From: Clostridia bacterium
Lineage (GTDB): Bacteria > Bacillota > Clostridia > Christensenellales > Borkfalkiaceae
Reading direction: 5' to 3'
Assembly (NCBI GenBank): GCA_017648525.1
Contig: JAGCIP010000239.1
Location: 1-19,039, forward strand
DNA length: 19,039 bases
Shown one piece after another: positions 8,608 through 14,700 of the stretch. The notes below the pieces were generated by a model that was given only the letters and a program-made list of their open reading frames with translations, searched no databases and was not told where the DNA came from. Position 1 is the first letter of the stretch; every line of letters starts with the position of its first letter. Position numbers and translations under genes: made by a program.

Positions 8608-9182
8608 TATACAGAAAGAACGTCCTTTTCTTTGTCAGCACAGAGTTTCTCAATCTTTTCAATGGTTTCTGCAATAACTTTATCAACTTCTTTTTCGCAA
8701 ACTGCGTGTTCGTCTTCAGAAAGTTCTTTGTTGTTTTTCATCTTCTTTAACGCATCCATACCGTCACGACGAACGTTTCTTACTGCAACTTTGCTATCTT
8801 CCGCCATCTTTTTGATTTGCTTAACGATTTCTTTTCTTCTTTCTTCAGTAAGCGCAGGGAAAACCAAACGAATAACTTTGCCGTCGTTAACGGGGTTAAT
8901 TCCAAGGTTTTCAGCAATCAATTGCTTTTCTATAACTTTAAGCATACTTGCATCCCAAGGCGCAATAACCAAACATCTACCTTCGGTTACCGAAAGGTTA
9001 CCTACTTGGTTAATAGGCGTGGGAGTGCCATAATAATCTACTAATACTTTGTCTAAAATATGCGGGTTTGCTCTACCTGCACGAATAGTAATATATTCGC
9101 TGTTCAAAACCGAAACGGTTTTTTCGGTTTTTTCCATAACTTCCATCATTATCATTTCAAATTGTTCGTTTTCAATAGCCAT
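8607..9182 (-). CDS. frr: Ribosome recycling factor
   Basis: RRF works with EF-G to split post-termination ribosomes. The 191-residue product has the expected fold layout. A long N-terminal helix contains the INxEYxxIRAGRANPHILDKV-like block, followed by YYGTPTPINQVGNLSV. A middle domain includes VIAPWDAS and LGINPVNDGKVIRL, and the C-terminal helix has PALTEERRKEIVKQIKK. The open frame starts nine codons earlier, but the ATG at 9182 has an AAGGAG site at good spacing and gives the usual length of about 185-190 residues. It lies 32 bp after pyrH. The pyrH-frr pair is conserved across bacteria. Confidence 0.97.
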   Translation of the reverse strand: MAIENEQFEMIMMEVMEKTEKTVSVLNSEYITIRAGRANPHILDKVLVDYYGTPTPINQVGNLSVTEGRCLVIAPWDASMLKVIEKQLIAENLGINPVNDGKVIRLVFPALTEERRKEIVKQIKKMAEDSKVAVRNVRRDGMDALKKMKNNKELSEDEHAVCEKEVDKVIAETIEKIEKLCADKEKDVLSV

Positions 9183-9214
9183 AATTGTTCTCCTTATATT
9201 ATATCTCACAAAAG

Positions 9215-9922
9215 TTATTTAATTAAAGTTCCTATTTCTTCGCCCGAAACCGCACGAATTAACGCATCTTTTTCAAACAAACCGAAAGCAAGAACTTTAA
9301 TGTCGTTTTCCATGCAGATTGTAATTGCCGTGGTGTCCATAGCCTTTAAGCCTTGAGCAATAAAGTCTTTATAAGAAACCGTTTTAAGTTTCTTTGCGTT
9401 GGGGTTGGTTTTGGGGTCGCTATCATAAATACCGTCCACGTTCTTTGCTAAAAGCAATACTTCCGCACCAACTTCCGCCGCACGAAGTGCCGCCGCCGTA
9501 TCGGTGGTAAAATACGGATTTCCCGTACCGCAAGCAAAAATAACTATTCTACCCTTGTTTAAGTGCGACATTGCCTTTCTTAAAATGTAAGGTTCTGCAA
9601 CCCTGGTCATAGTAAGCGCAGTTTGAACACGGGTGGGAACGCCTTTTCTTTCCAAAGCGTCTTGAACGGCAAGTGCGTTGATAACGGTTGCAAGCATACC
9701 CATATGGTCGGCAGTCGTTCTATCCATTTCCTTGCCTTGTCTACCACGCCAGAAGTTTCCACCGCCAACGATAATACCTATTTCTACACCGAGATTTTTA
9801 ACTGCGATAATTTGGTCTGTAATTTCTTCTAAAACCTTTTCGTTAATCCCGTTTCCTTGTTCGCCGGCAAGCGCTTCACCGGAAAGTTTAATTATTACTC
9901 TCTTATAAATAGCCTTTTGCAT
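9215..9922 (-). CDS. pyrH: UMP kinase
   Basis: PyrH phosphorylates UMP to UDP with ATP, feeding pyrimidine nucleotide and UDP-sugar synthesis. The 235-residue protein belongs to the amino-acid kinase fold. It shows KLSGEALAG (12-20), GGGNFWRG (53-60), DRTTADHMGMLATVINALA, and GTGNPYFTTDTAA, all typical of bacterial UMP kinase. The ATG at 9922 has a clear AAGGAG ribosome binding site. It is the first gene of a six-gene operon and is separated from tsf by a terminator and its own promoter. Confidence 0.97.
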   Translation of the reverse strand: MQKAIYKRVIIKLSGEALAGEQGNGINEKVLEEITDQIIAVKNLGVEIGIIVGGGNFWRGRQGKEMDRTTADHMGMLATVINALAVQDALERKGVPTRVQTALTMTRVAEPYILRKAMSHLNKGRIVIFACGTGNPYFTTDTAAALRAAEVGAEVLLLAKNVDGIYDSDPKTNPNAKKLKTVSYKDFIAQGLKAMDTTAITICMENDIKVLAFGLFEKDALIRAVSGEEIGTLIK

Positions 9923-9976
9923 CTTTAAATTTTCTCCTTATGCTCAAAAATTAAATTTTTGCATATCGTCTTATCT

Positions 9977-10005
9977 ATTATATACTTTTTTTTGCAATTT
10001 GTAAA
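9977..10005 (-). promoter_or_regulatory. Sigma-A promoter of the pyrH-frr-uppS-cdsA-dxr-rseP operon
   Basis: A -35 TTTACA (10000-10005) and a perfect TATAAT -10 (9977-9982) are 17 bp apart on the minus strand. The start would be near 9970, leaving a leader of about 48 nt before pyrH. It lies between the tsf terminator and pyrH, as expected for a new transcription unit. Confidence 0.8.
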
Positions 10006-10055
10006 TATCCTAACCGAACATAAATGAAAAGATTTTTTTAATCGGCAAATTTTAA

Positions 10056-10087
10056 CAAAAAAAAGAGCCTGAATTTTCAGACTCTTT
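10056..10087 (-). terminator. Rho-independent terminator of rpsB-tsf
   Basis: Read on the minus strand, AAAGAGTCTGAA pairs with TTCAGGCTCTTT (12 bp with one G-T wobble) around an AA tetraloop-like centre, followed by a run of T. It follows the tsf stop by 13 bases. Confidence 0.88.
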
Positions 10088-10100
10088 GTTTTCTAATCAA

Positions 10101-10982
10101 TTATTTCTTCATTTGTGCTTCTACTTCAGCAGCAAAGTCGTCGTTTCTCTTTTCCAAACCTTCGCCCATTTCAAATCTGGTGAAACGCTTTACAGTAAGA
10201 GTTTTACCCATCTTGTCGCCATAACTCTTAACGAGTTTTTCAATAGTCATAGAGGGGTCTTTAACGAACGCTTGATTCATAAGACAAAATTCGTCGTAAT
10301 ACTTCTTAACTCTACCTTCAACCATTCTATCAACGATAGCAGCGGGTTTACCTTCGTTAAGTGCTTGCGCTCTTAAAATGTCTTTTTCGTGTTCAAGGAT
10401 TTCAGCGGGAACTTCGCTTGCAACCAAGTACAAGGGCTTAGATGCAGCAATTTGAAGTGCAACGTCGTGTGCAAGTTCTTTTGCAGAATCACAAGTGCAA
10501 CCTTCGATTTCTACTAAAACGCCTACCTTACCACCCATGTGGATGTAACTTTCAACAACACCGTTGTCGGTAGCATATTTAGCAAAACGACGGATAGCGA
10601 TTTTTTCACCGATTTTTGCTGTTGCAGCAATCGTTTCGTCGTTCTTAACAGCAACGAGAGCGTCGATATCAGCAACGTCGTTAGCGATAACGTAGTCAAC
10701 TACGCCGTTAACAAATTCTTTATATTGATCGCCTTTAGCAACGAAGTCGGTTTCACAGTTAACTTCAACGAGAGCGCCAACCTTTCCTTCGATTTTAGCA
10801 GCAACGATACCTTCTGCGGCGATTCTTGATGCCTTTTTAGCAGCGGTAGCAATACCTTTTTCTCTCAAAAAGTCAACTGCTTTATCCATATCGCCGTTGG
10901 TTTCTTTAAGTGCCTTTTGGCAATCTGCAACGCCTGCACCCGTTTTTTTACGGAGTTCCATTACGTCTTTAGATGTAAACAT
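10101..10982 (-). CDS. tsf: Translation elongation factor Ts
   Basis: EF-Ts is the nucleotide exchange factor that regenerates EF-Tu-GTP. The 293-residue product starts with the UBA-like domain and signature MELRKKTGAGVADCQKAL (8-25). The core contains NCETDFVAK with the Thr-Asp-Phe motif (78-80) that contacts EF-Tu. The two-part dimerisation core follows, with VALQIAASKPLYL, which resembles the conserved HxAxxxPxxL element with Asp-Val for the usual His. The length is that of a full two-core EF-Ts. It lies 29 bp after rpsB with an AGGGAG-type site, in the near-universal rpsB-tsf order. Confidence 0.97.
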   Translation of the reverse strand: MFTSKDVMELRKKTGAGVADCQKALKETNGDMDKAVDFLREKGIATAAKKASRIAAEGIVAAKIEGKVGALVEVNCETDFVAKGDQYKEFVNGVVDYVIANDVADIDALVAVKNDETIAATAKIGEKIAIRRFAKYATDNGVVESYIHMGGKVGVLVEIEGCTCDSAKELAHDVALQIAASKPLYLVASEVPAEILEHEKDILRAQALNEGKPAAIVDRMVEGRVKKYYDEFCLMNQAFVKDPSMTIEKLVKSYGDKMGKTLTVKRFTRFEMGEGLEKRNDDFAAEVEAQMKK

Positions 10983-11011
10983 ATTTATACTCTCCCTTAT
11001 ATTTTATTGAA

Positions 11012-11776
11012 TTATTCTGCTTTTTCTTCAGCAACTTCTGCAGTAGCAACTTCTTCTGCAACTTCTTCGCCAGCGTCTTTAGCCATTTGTTCGCCTTGAT
11101 TTGCTTCGATAATAGCGTCTGCGATTACTGATGCGATAAGTTTAACTGCTCTAATAGCGTCGTCGTTACCAGGAATAACGTGGTCGATTAAATCGGGGTC
11201 ACAGTTAGTATCGGTAATTGCAACGATAGGAATATTGAGTTTCTTTGCTTCTAATACAGCAATGTCTTCTTGTTCGGGGTCAACGATAAACATTAAACCA
11301 GGAAGACTTCTCATTTCCTTAATACCGCCGAGGTTGGTTTCAAGTTTTTCCATTTCGGCTTTAAGTTGGGTTACTTCTTTCTTAGGTAAAAGGTCGAATT
11401 CGCCCATCTTTTCCATATTAGCAAGTTTGTTAAGTCTATCAATTCTTGACCTAATGGTCTTGAAGTTGGTGAGCGTACCACCAAGCCATCTAGCGTTGAT
11501 GTAGTATTGACCGCATCTTTCTGCTTCTTCTTTGATAGCGTCTTGCGCTTGTTTTTTAGTACCAACGAAAAGTACGCTCTTGCCTTGTTTAGCAATGTCT
11601 ACTACGAAAGGATAAACGTCGTTTTCAATAAGTTCAACCGTTTTTTCAAGGTTGATGATATGAATACCGTTTCTTTCACCATAGATGTACTTTTTCATCT
11701 TGGGGTTCCAACGTCTGGTTTGGTGTCCAAAGTGAACACCCGTTTCCAAAAGCTGTTTCATTGTGATAACTGCCAT
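11012..11776 (-). CDS. rpsB: 30S ribosomal protein S2
   Basis: S2 is a small-subunit ribosomal protein. The 254-residue sequence opens with MKQLLETGVHFGHQTRRWNP, a clear S2 signature. It continues with KKYIYGERNGIHIINLEKT, FVGTKKQAQDAI, YYNARWLGGTLTN-like YINARWLGGTLTN, and PIVAITDTNCDPDLIDHVIPGNDDA. The last 30 residues are a low-complexity Glu/Ala-rich tail, common in Firmicutes S2 proteins. A strong CGGAGG ribosome binding site precedes the ATG. It is preceded by its own promoter and a leader of about 117 nt that can fold. Confidence 0.98.
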   Translation of the reverse strand: MAVITMKQLLETGVHFGHQTRRWNPKMKKYIYGERNGIHIINLEKTVELIENDVYPFVVDIAKQGKSVLFVGTKKQAQDAIKEEAERCGQYYINARWLGGTLTNFKTIRSRIDRLNKLANMEKMGEFDLLPKKEVTQLKAEMEKLETNLGGIKEMRSLPGLMFIVDPEQEDIAVLEAKKLNIPIVAITDTNCDPDLIDHVIPGNDDAIRAVKLIASVIADAIIEANQGEQMAKDAGEEVAEEVATAEVAEEKAE

Positions 11777-11819
11777 AATAAATACCTCCGTTCTGCCTCC
11801 CCGTCCGCCATTTTTTCGG

Positions 11820-11871
11820 ATTACATTTTCGATTGAGAAAGTTTATTTTCGAAAACACGAAAATCCGTAAC
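11820..11871 (-). promoter_or_regulatory. Folded leader of rpsB, possible autoregulatory site
   Basis: In the rpsB 5' leader, GTTAC-GG-ATTTTC (11859-11871 complement) can pair with GAAAATGTAAT (11820-11830 complement). This forms an 11-bp helix with a GG bulge and an inner stretch containing TTTTCGAAAA. S2 represses its own operon through the leader in Enterobacteria; whether this structure does so is inference. I do not recognise it as a named family. Confidence 0.35.
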
Positions 11872-11899
11872 GATATCGGGTGCGAATTTTTGCTTGTAT

Positions 11900-11928
11900 A
11901 TTTTAGCACAAACACGCCCGTTTAGCAA
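11900..11928 (-). promoter_or_regulatory. Sigma-A promoter of rpsB-tsf
   Basis: A -35 TTGCTA (11923-11928), 17-bp spacer, and -10 TAAAAT (11900-11905) are preceded by a TGn extended -10 element. The predicted start near 11893 gives a leader of about 117 nt. Confidence 0.75.
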
Positions 11929-11978
11929 GGATTTTTAACGCCTTTTTAAAAGATTTTGCCCTTTTTTAAATAAACTAA

Positions 11979-12009
11979 TGGCGTAACGATATTTTCTATC
12001 ATTACGCCA
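11979..12009 (-). terminator. Hairpin, putative terminator of the repeat lipoprotein gene
   Basis: TGGCGTAA (11979-11986) and TTACGCCA (12002-12009) form an 8-bp perfect stem that continues as GATA/TATC around a TTTTC-type loop. The following minus-strand sequence is T-rich but not a clean T run, so termination is likely but not certain. It lies 26 bases past the 12036 stop. Confidence 0.6.
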
Positions 12010-12035
12010 CTAAAATTTATATTCGTTTTATGTTT

Positions 12036-13289
12036 TTAGAAGAAAGGCGTCCACATTGCACCGTACGTCAAGGTCAACTCTATCGTGCCGTTAGTTATAA
12101 GTGTGGGTAAATCGGTTTGGTTTACAGTAATTTCGGTATAGGTTTTGTTCCCGTAAACCCAAGATTTTGCGTAACATTCGTCTGACGCATCTTTAATTTC
12201 TTTCATTACAGGCAATACTATCTTTTCGCCCAACAAAACTTTAATTTGGTATACGCCGCTTCCTAAATCGGTTAAACCTAAATCTTGAACGACTTTATTA
12301 CTTAAATAAAAGTCTGGGGCATTAGCACTTGCTTTTGCTTTAAGCGTTACGGTGTATACAGCAGTTTCACATACCGAACAAGTAAATTCGCCTTGAGCGA
12401 AACTGTGCGCACCGTCTATTTCTTGTCCGCAATCGCAAACACCAGCGTGTTCGCTTATATTACTTTGCCAAGTAAACTCGTGATTTTCTTCGTTTGATTT
12501 AGCACCGCAATCTTCACACTCAACCCAATGCTTTGATTGATTTTTTTCTTCTTTAGTAAATTCGTGCGCCGTCTTTGTCCCTGCGGTTTGACACTCTTGA
12601 CACTTTTGATAGTGCGTGTTCCCATCTATGAAATACTCGCCCTTAAAATCGTGTAAGGTCGGGTCTGCGGGTATATCTTCGGTGTGAATTTGTCCACACA
12701 CGCAAGTGTACGTATATAAGCCCTTTTCGTCACAGGTGGGCGCTTTGGTTTGCTCTTTGCTTGAATCTAAAAATTCGTGCGCCGTCTTTGTCCCTGCGGT
12801 TTGACACTCTTGACACTTTTGATAGTGCGTGTTTCCATCTATGAAATACTCGCCCTTAAAATCGTGTAAGGTCGGGTCTGCGGGTATATCTTCGGTGTGA
12901 GTTTGTCCACAAACGCAAGTATACGTATATAAGCCCTTTTCGTTACAGGTGGGCGCTTTGGTCAGTTGTTTGCTTGAATCTAAAAATTCGTGAGCAAATT
13001 CGTTTAATTTATCAGAGCAAAGTCTACACTCTTTCCAATGCTTTTGCGCATTGAAAGAGTATTGCGTCTTATAATCGTGCTTAGTGCTATCGATTTCTAA
13101 AGTAATAGTTTTTGTTTCTTCACAAGCGCACTTATAAACTTCCTTACCCTTAGCAGAACAAGTAGATTCAATCCTTTCTACAAGAGTAGTATATTCGTGT
13201 TCGTGATTTGCTGGTGGAGTACAACCAACCGCACAAACACAAGCGCAAAGTGAAAGAATTAAACAAATAAAAATAACAATTTTTTTCAT
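12036..13289 (-). CDS. Predicted lipoprotein with Cys/His-rich tandem repeats
   Basis: Function unknown. The N-terminus is a lipoprotein-like signal peptide: MKK, a hydrophobic stretch, then AVGC with the acceptor Cys23. The first residue of the lipobox is Ala rather than the usual Leu. Residues 29-310 are repeats. Two 71-residue units (100-170 and 171-241) are nearly identical, with a diverged unit before (about 29-99) and a partial one after. Each unit carries one Cys, then C-x-C (for example 115, 125, 127), then C-x-x-C (159, 162), with several His. The 310-417 region is a separate beta-rich tail without an LPXTG motif. Such Cys-pair repeats occur in clostridial surface proteins. Binding of metal or a role in adhesion is only a guess. 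A GGGG-type ribosome binding site precedes the ATG, and it has its own promoter. Confidence 0.85.
   Translation of the reverse strand: MKKIVIFICLILSLCACVCAVGCTPPANHEHEYTTLVERIESTCSAKGKEVYKCACEETKTITLEIDSTKHDYKTQYSFNAQKHWKECRLCSDKLNEFAHEFLDSSKQLTKAPTCNEKGLYTYTCVCGQTHTEDIPADPTLHDFKGEYFIDGNTHYQKCQECQTAGTKTAHEFLDSSKEQTKAPTCDEKGLYTYTCVCGQIHTEDIPADPTLHDFKGEYFIDGNTHYQKCQECQTAGTKTAHEFTKEEKNQSKHWVECEDCGAKSNEENHEFTWQSNISEHAGVCDCGQEIDGAHSFAQGEFTCSVCETAVYTVTLKAKASANAPDFYLSNKVVQDLGLTDLGSGVYQIKVLLGEKIVLPVMKEIKDASDECYAKSWVYGNKTYTEITVNQTDLPTLITNGTIELTLTYGAMWTPFF
12561..12986 (-). repeat. Tandem duplication, two 213-bp units inside the lipoprotein gene
   Basis: 12561-12773 and 12774-12986 are direct repeats of 213 bp, which is exactly 71 codons. 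They differ at only around ten positions by eye, mostly near the ends encoding KQLTK versus KEQTK. The match at DNA level indicates a recent in-frame duplication or ongoing homogenisation. Confidence 0.93.
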
Positions 13290-13311
13290 AATAAATCCCC
13301 TTTGTTCCTAT

Positions 13312-13340
13312 ATTTTAACATACAATTGAAAAATTTACAA
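13312..13340 (-). promoter_or_regulatory. Sigma-A promoter of the repeat lipoprotein gene
   Basis: TTGTAA (13335-13340), a 17-bp spacer, and TAAAAT (13312-13317) with a TGn extended -10 are seen on the minus strand. The start falls near 13305, about 16 bases before the ATG. Confidence 0.7.
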
Positions 13341-13341
13341 C

Positions 13342-13365
13342 AAAAAAGAGCCGTTTGGCTCTTTT
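13342..13365 (-). terminator. Rho-independent terminator of ruvX-DUF1292
   Basis: On the minus strand AAAAGAGCC pairs with GGCTCTTTT around an AAAC loop and runs into a T tract. It lies about 30 bases after the DUF1292 gene and directly before the next promoter. Confidence 0.9.
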
Positions 13366-13395
13366 AAGTTTATTGACAAATTTTTCAAATCTAAA

Positions 13396-13770
13396 TTACT
13401 TTTCGTCCGGCTCTAAAGATTCTGCTTCTTCTGCAAGTTCGTCTTCTTCTAAAACACGGCAGAATTCGTTAAAGATTTCGTCTAAAAGATCGTCGTCTTC
13501 AACGGGAAGAAGATCGGCAGTTTCTTCGTCGTCGCCAGAAAGTTCAAATATAATAAGGTCGTCGTCTTCAATACCGTCGATTTGTTCAGCCGGCTCGAAA
13601 GCAGAATAATTCTTTCCTTTATATTCAATAGTGCCAACGAAGTAGAATTTTAGTTTCTTTCCGTCTTCGGTAGTAAGTTCAACAATGTCGTCATCACAAT
13701 CGTGGTCGTGACCGCAATCACAGCCGTGTTCGTCGCAACCGCAAGTACATTTCTTTTCTTTTTCGCTCAT
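13396..13770 (-). CDS. DUF1292 (YrzB-like) protein with Cys/His-rich N-terminus
   Basis: This is a DUF1292-family protein of unknown function. The recognisable core is IVELTTEDGKKLKFYFVGTIEYKGKNYSAFEPAEQ through DDLIIFELSGDDEE (about 29-82). In Bacillus subtilis the homologue yrzB sits next to yrrK (ruvX), matching the order here. The 124-residue product is longer than typical members of about 90-100. An added N-terminal segment has Cys8, Cys10, Cys12, His15, Cys17, Cys19, His21, His23 and Cys25, which could bind metal, and there is a strongly acidic C-terminus. AAAGGAG precedes the ATG. The ruvX stop lies 13 bp upstream. Confidence 0.88.
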   Translation of the reverse strand: MSEKEKKCTCGCDEHGCDCGHDHDCDDDIVELTTEDGKKLKFYFVGTIEYKGKNYSAFEPAEQIDGIEDDDLIIFELSGDDEETADLLPVEDDDLLDEIFNEFCRVLEEDELAEEAESLEPDEK

Positions 13771-13783
13771 AATAATATCTCCT

Positions 13784-14212
13784 TTAATGATTAACTTTTT
13801 TGTTTTTATCGTTTAAAAATCCTTGCAATATAGTCGTCGCTGCAAGACTGTCCACCACTTGCTTGCGCTCTTTCCTACTCATACCTTGTTCGATAAGCCT
13901 ATCTTCCGCCTCACAAGTAGAACAACGCTCGTCCACGGTGAAAATCTCAACCGAAAGCCTTTCTTTTAGTTTTTCAATAAAAAACTCGGCTTTTTTAGTT
14001 TGAACGGACGGTGTTCCGTCAAAATTAACAGGTAATCCGCAAACCAACGCAGTCGCACATTTTTCCTTAACGTACCAAACGATTTTATCAAGGTCGGTCC
14101 TTAAATTTTTCCTATGATAAGTTTCCACGGGTAGTGCGTACGAATTAAACGGGTCTGAAACGGCAACGCCTATTCTTTTATCGCCTATATCAAGGCACAA
14201 AAATCTTTCCAC
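13784..14212 (-). CDS. ruvX: YqgF/RuvX RNase H-fold nuclease (putative Holliday junction resolvase)
   Basis: The YqgF/RuvX family is an RNase H-like nuclease linked to pre-16S rRNA 5'-end maturation and proposed as a Holliday junction resolvase. Visible motifs are FLCLDIGDKRIGVAVSDP with the acidic Asp8, GLPVNFDG, VDERCSTCEAE with a conserved Glu, and VDSLAATTILQGFL with a conserved Asp. The frame is open upstream to a GTG at 14269, but that lies inside the preceding gene's terminator. I chose the GTG at 14212. It gives 142 residues, matching the roughly 138-142 of the family, and places LDIG at the usual distance. No ribosome binding site is visible before it, and the promoter ends only seven bases upstream. 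An alternative is ATG at about 14230, adding six residues. The usual upstream partner ireB/yrzL is absent. Confidence 0.9.
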   Translation of the reverse strand: MERFLCLDIGDKRIGVAVSDPFNSYALPVETYHRKNLRTDLDKIVWYVKEKCATALVCGLPVNFDGTPSVQTKKAEFFIEKLKERLSVEIFTVDERCSTCEAEDRLIEQGMSRKERKQVVDSLAATTILQGFLNDKNKKVNH

Positions 14213-14218
14213 GATTGT

Positions 14219-14247
14219 ATTGTACCACATTTTAGCATTTTTTACAA
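14219..14247 (-). promoter_or_regulatory. Promoter of ruvX, start site at or next to the GTG
   Basis: TTGTAA (14242-14247), 17-bp spacer, and TACAAT (14219-14224) are on the minus strand. Counting seven bases past the -10 places +1 on the G of the GTG at 14212. A second -10 (TGCTAAAAT, 14229-14237) would start transcription only about ten bases upstream. Neither leaves room for a ribosome binding site. Confidence 0.6.
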
Positions 14248-14250
14248 TAT

Positions 14251-14280
14251 AAAAAGGCAAGTTTTTCACTTGCCTTTTGA
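14251..14280 (-). terminator. Rho-independent terminator of the zinc-ribbon membrane gene
   Basis: AAAAGGCAAGT (14252-14262) pairs perfectly with ACTTGCCTTTT (14268-14278) around a five-base loop, with T-rich flanks on both sides. It separates this gene from ruvX, whose promoter begins four bases downstream. Confidence 0.9.
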
Positions 14281-14305
14281 TTTTTTTATATTTACGTTGT
14301 ATAGA

Positions 14306-14614
14306 TTAATACAAAAGTGGTAAACAACAAACAAAACCAATTAGCATTACCACGACTACTATATAACCAACGAATCCTTTAATCCACCCGCTCAAAAAAG
14401 TATCTCTATCATATCCCCCTTTATAAACCAAAAGCCCAATTATAAGCCCTATTACCCCTAAAAAAATTGCCAATAATACCCCAACAATGGTTTGGTCTGC
14501 ACCATAGGACGAATCAGACCTTCTATAATTATCATCTCTTGTTAACTCTCCACCACAATACTTACAGACAGGCTCGCCATCTGGATTATATTTTCCACAT
14601 CTTCTGCAAAACAT
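14306..14614 (-). CDS. Small zinc-ribbon membrane protein
   Basis: Function unknown. The 102-residue product opens with a zinc ribbon, MFCRRCG...VCKYCGGEL, with Cys3/Cys6 and Cys17/Cys20 as likely zinc ligands. A short polar linker follows, then two predicted membrane helices, about 43-65 (VGVLLAIFLGVIGLIIGLLVY) and about 79-101 (YIVVVVMLIGFVCCLPLL). The ribbon would be in the cytoplasm if the positive-inside rule holds for RRSD. The start has a clean AAAGGAG site. It is divergent from an XRE regulator, and its promoter contains two operator-like repeats, so it is probably repressed by that regulator. This layout is typical of small poorly studied modules in Firmicutes. Confidence 0.85.
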   Translation of the reverse strand: MFCRRCGKYNPDGEPVCKYCGGELTRDDNYRRSDSSYGADQTIVGVLLAIFLGVIGLIIGLLVYKGGYDRDTFLSGWIKGFVGYIVVVVMLIGFVCCLPLLY

Positions 14615-14642
14615 TAACTTTTCTCCTTTATTTTTTCAAATG

Positions 14643-14684
14643 TAACATATTGTTACAATATATTTATAACAAATTGTTACAATA
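14643..14684. promoter_or_regulatory. Two operator-like repeats in the divergent promoter region
   Basis: TAACATATTGTTACAATA (14643-14660) and TAACAAATTGTTACAATA (14667-14684) are direct repeats of 18 bp with one mismatch, spaced 24 bp start to start. Each contains a dyad TAACAnATTGTTA-like half-site pair, as expected for a dimeric XRE repressor. One lies between the -35 and -10, the other on the transcription start of the minus-strand gene. Binding is inferred, not shown. Confidence 0.75.
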
Positions 14685-14691
14685 ATGTCAA
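14663..14691 (-). promoter_or_regulatory. Sigma-A promoter of the zinc-ribbon membrane gene
   Basis: A perfect TTGACA -35 (14686-14691), 17-bp spacer, and TATAAA -10 (14663-14668) lie on the minus strand. The start would be near 14656. One operator-like repeat lies within the spacer and the other at the start site. Confidence 0.8.
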
Positions 14692-14700
14692 GGGATTTTT

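Noticed and set aside
11676..11915. Open frame on the minus strand through the rpsB leader
   Set aside because: It overlaps the rpsB start in another frame, and its upstream part covers the promoter. Only a short leader peptide from the ATG near 11809 would be conceivable, without support.
12561..12986. Direct repeats considered as a CRISPR or mobile element
   Set aside because: The repeats are 213 bp, adjacent without spacers, in frame, and code for protein repeats.
13355..13609. Serine-rich open frame on the plus strand
   Set aside because: It is the mirror of the acidic Asp/Glu codons of the DUF1292 gene, producing runs of Ser. No start signal is present.
14213..14269. N-terminal extension of ruvX up to the GTG at 14269
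   Set aside because: The extension would be encoded by the terminator stem and the promoter and gives a length above the family norm.
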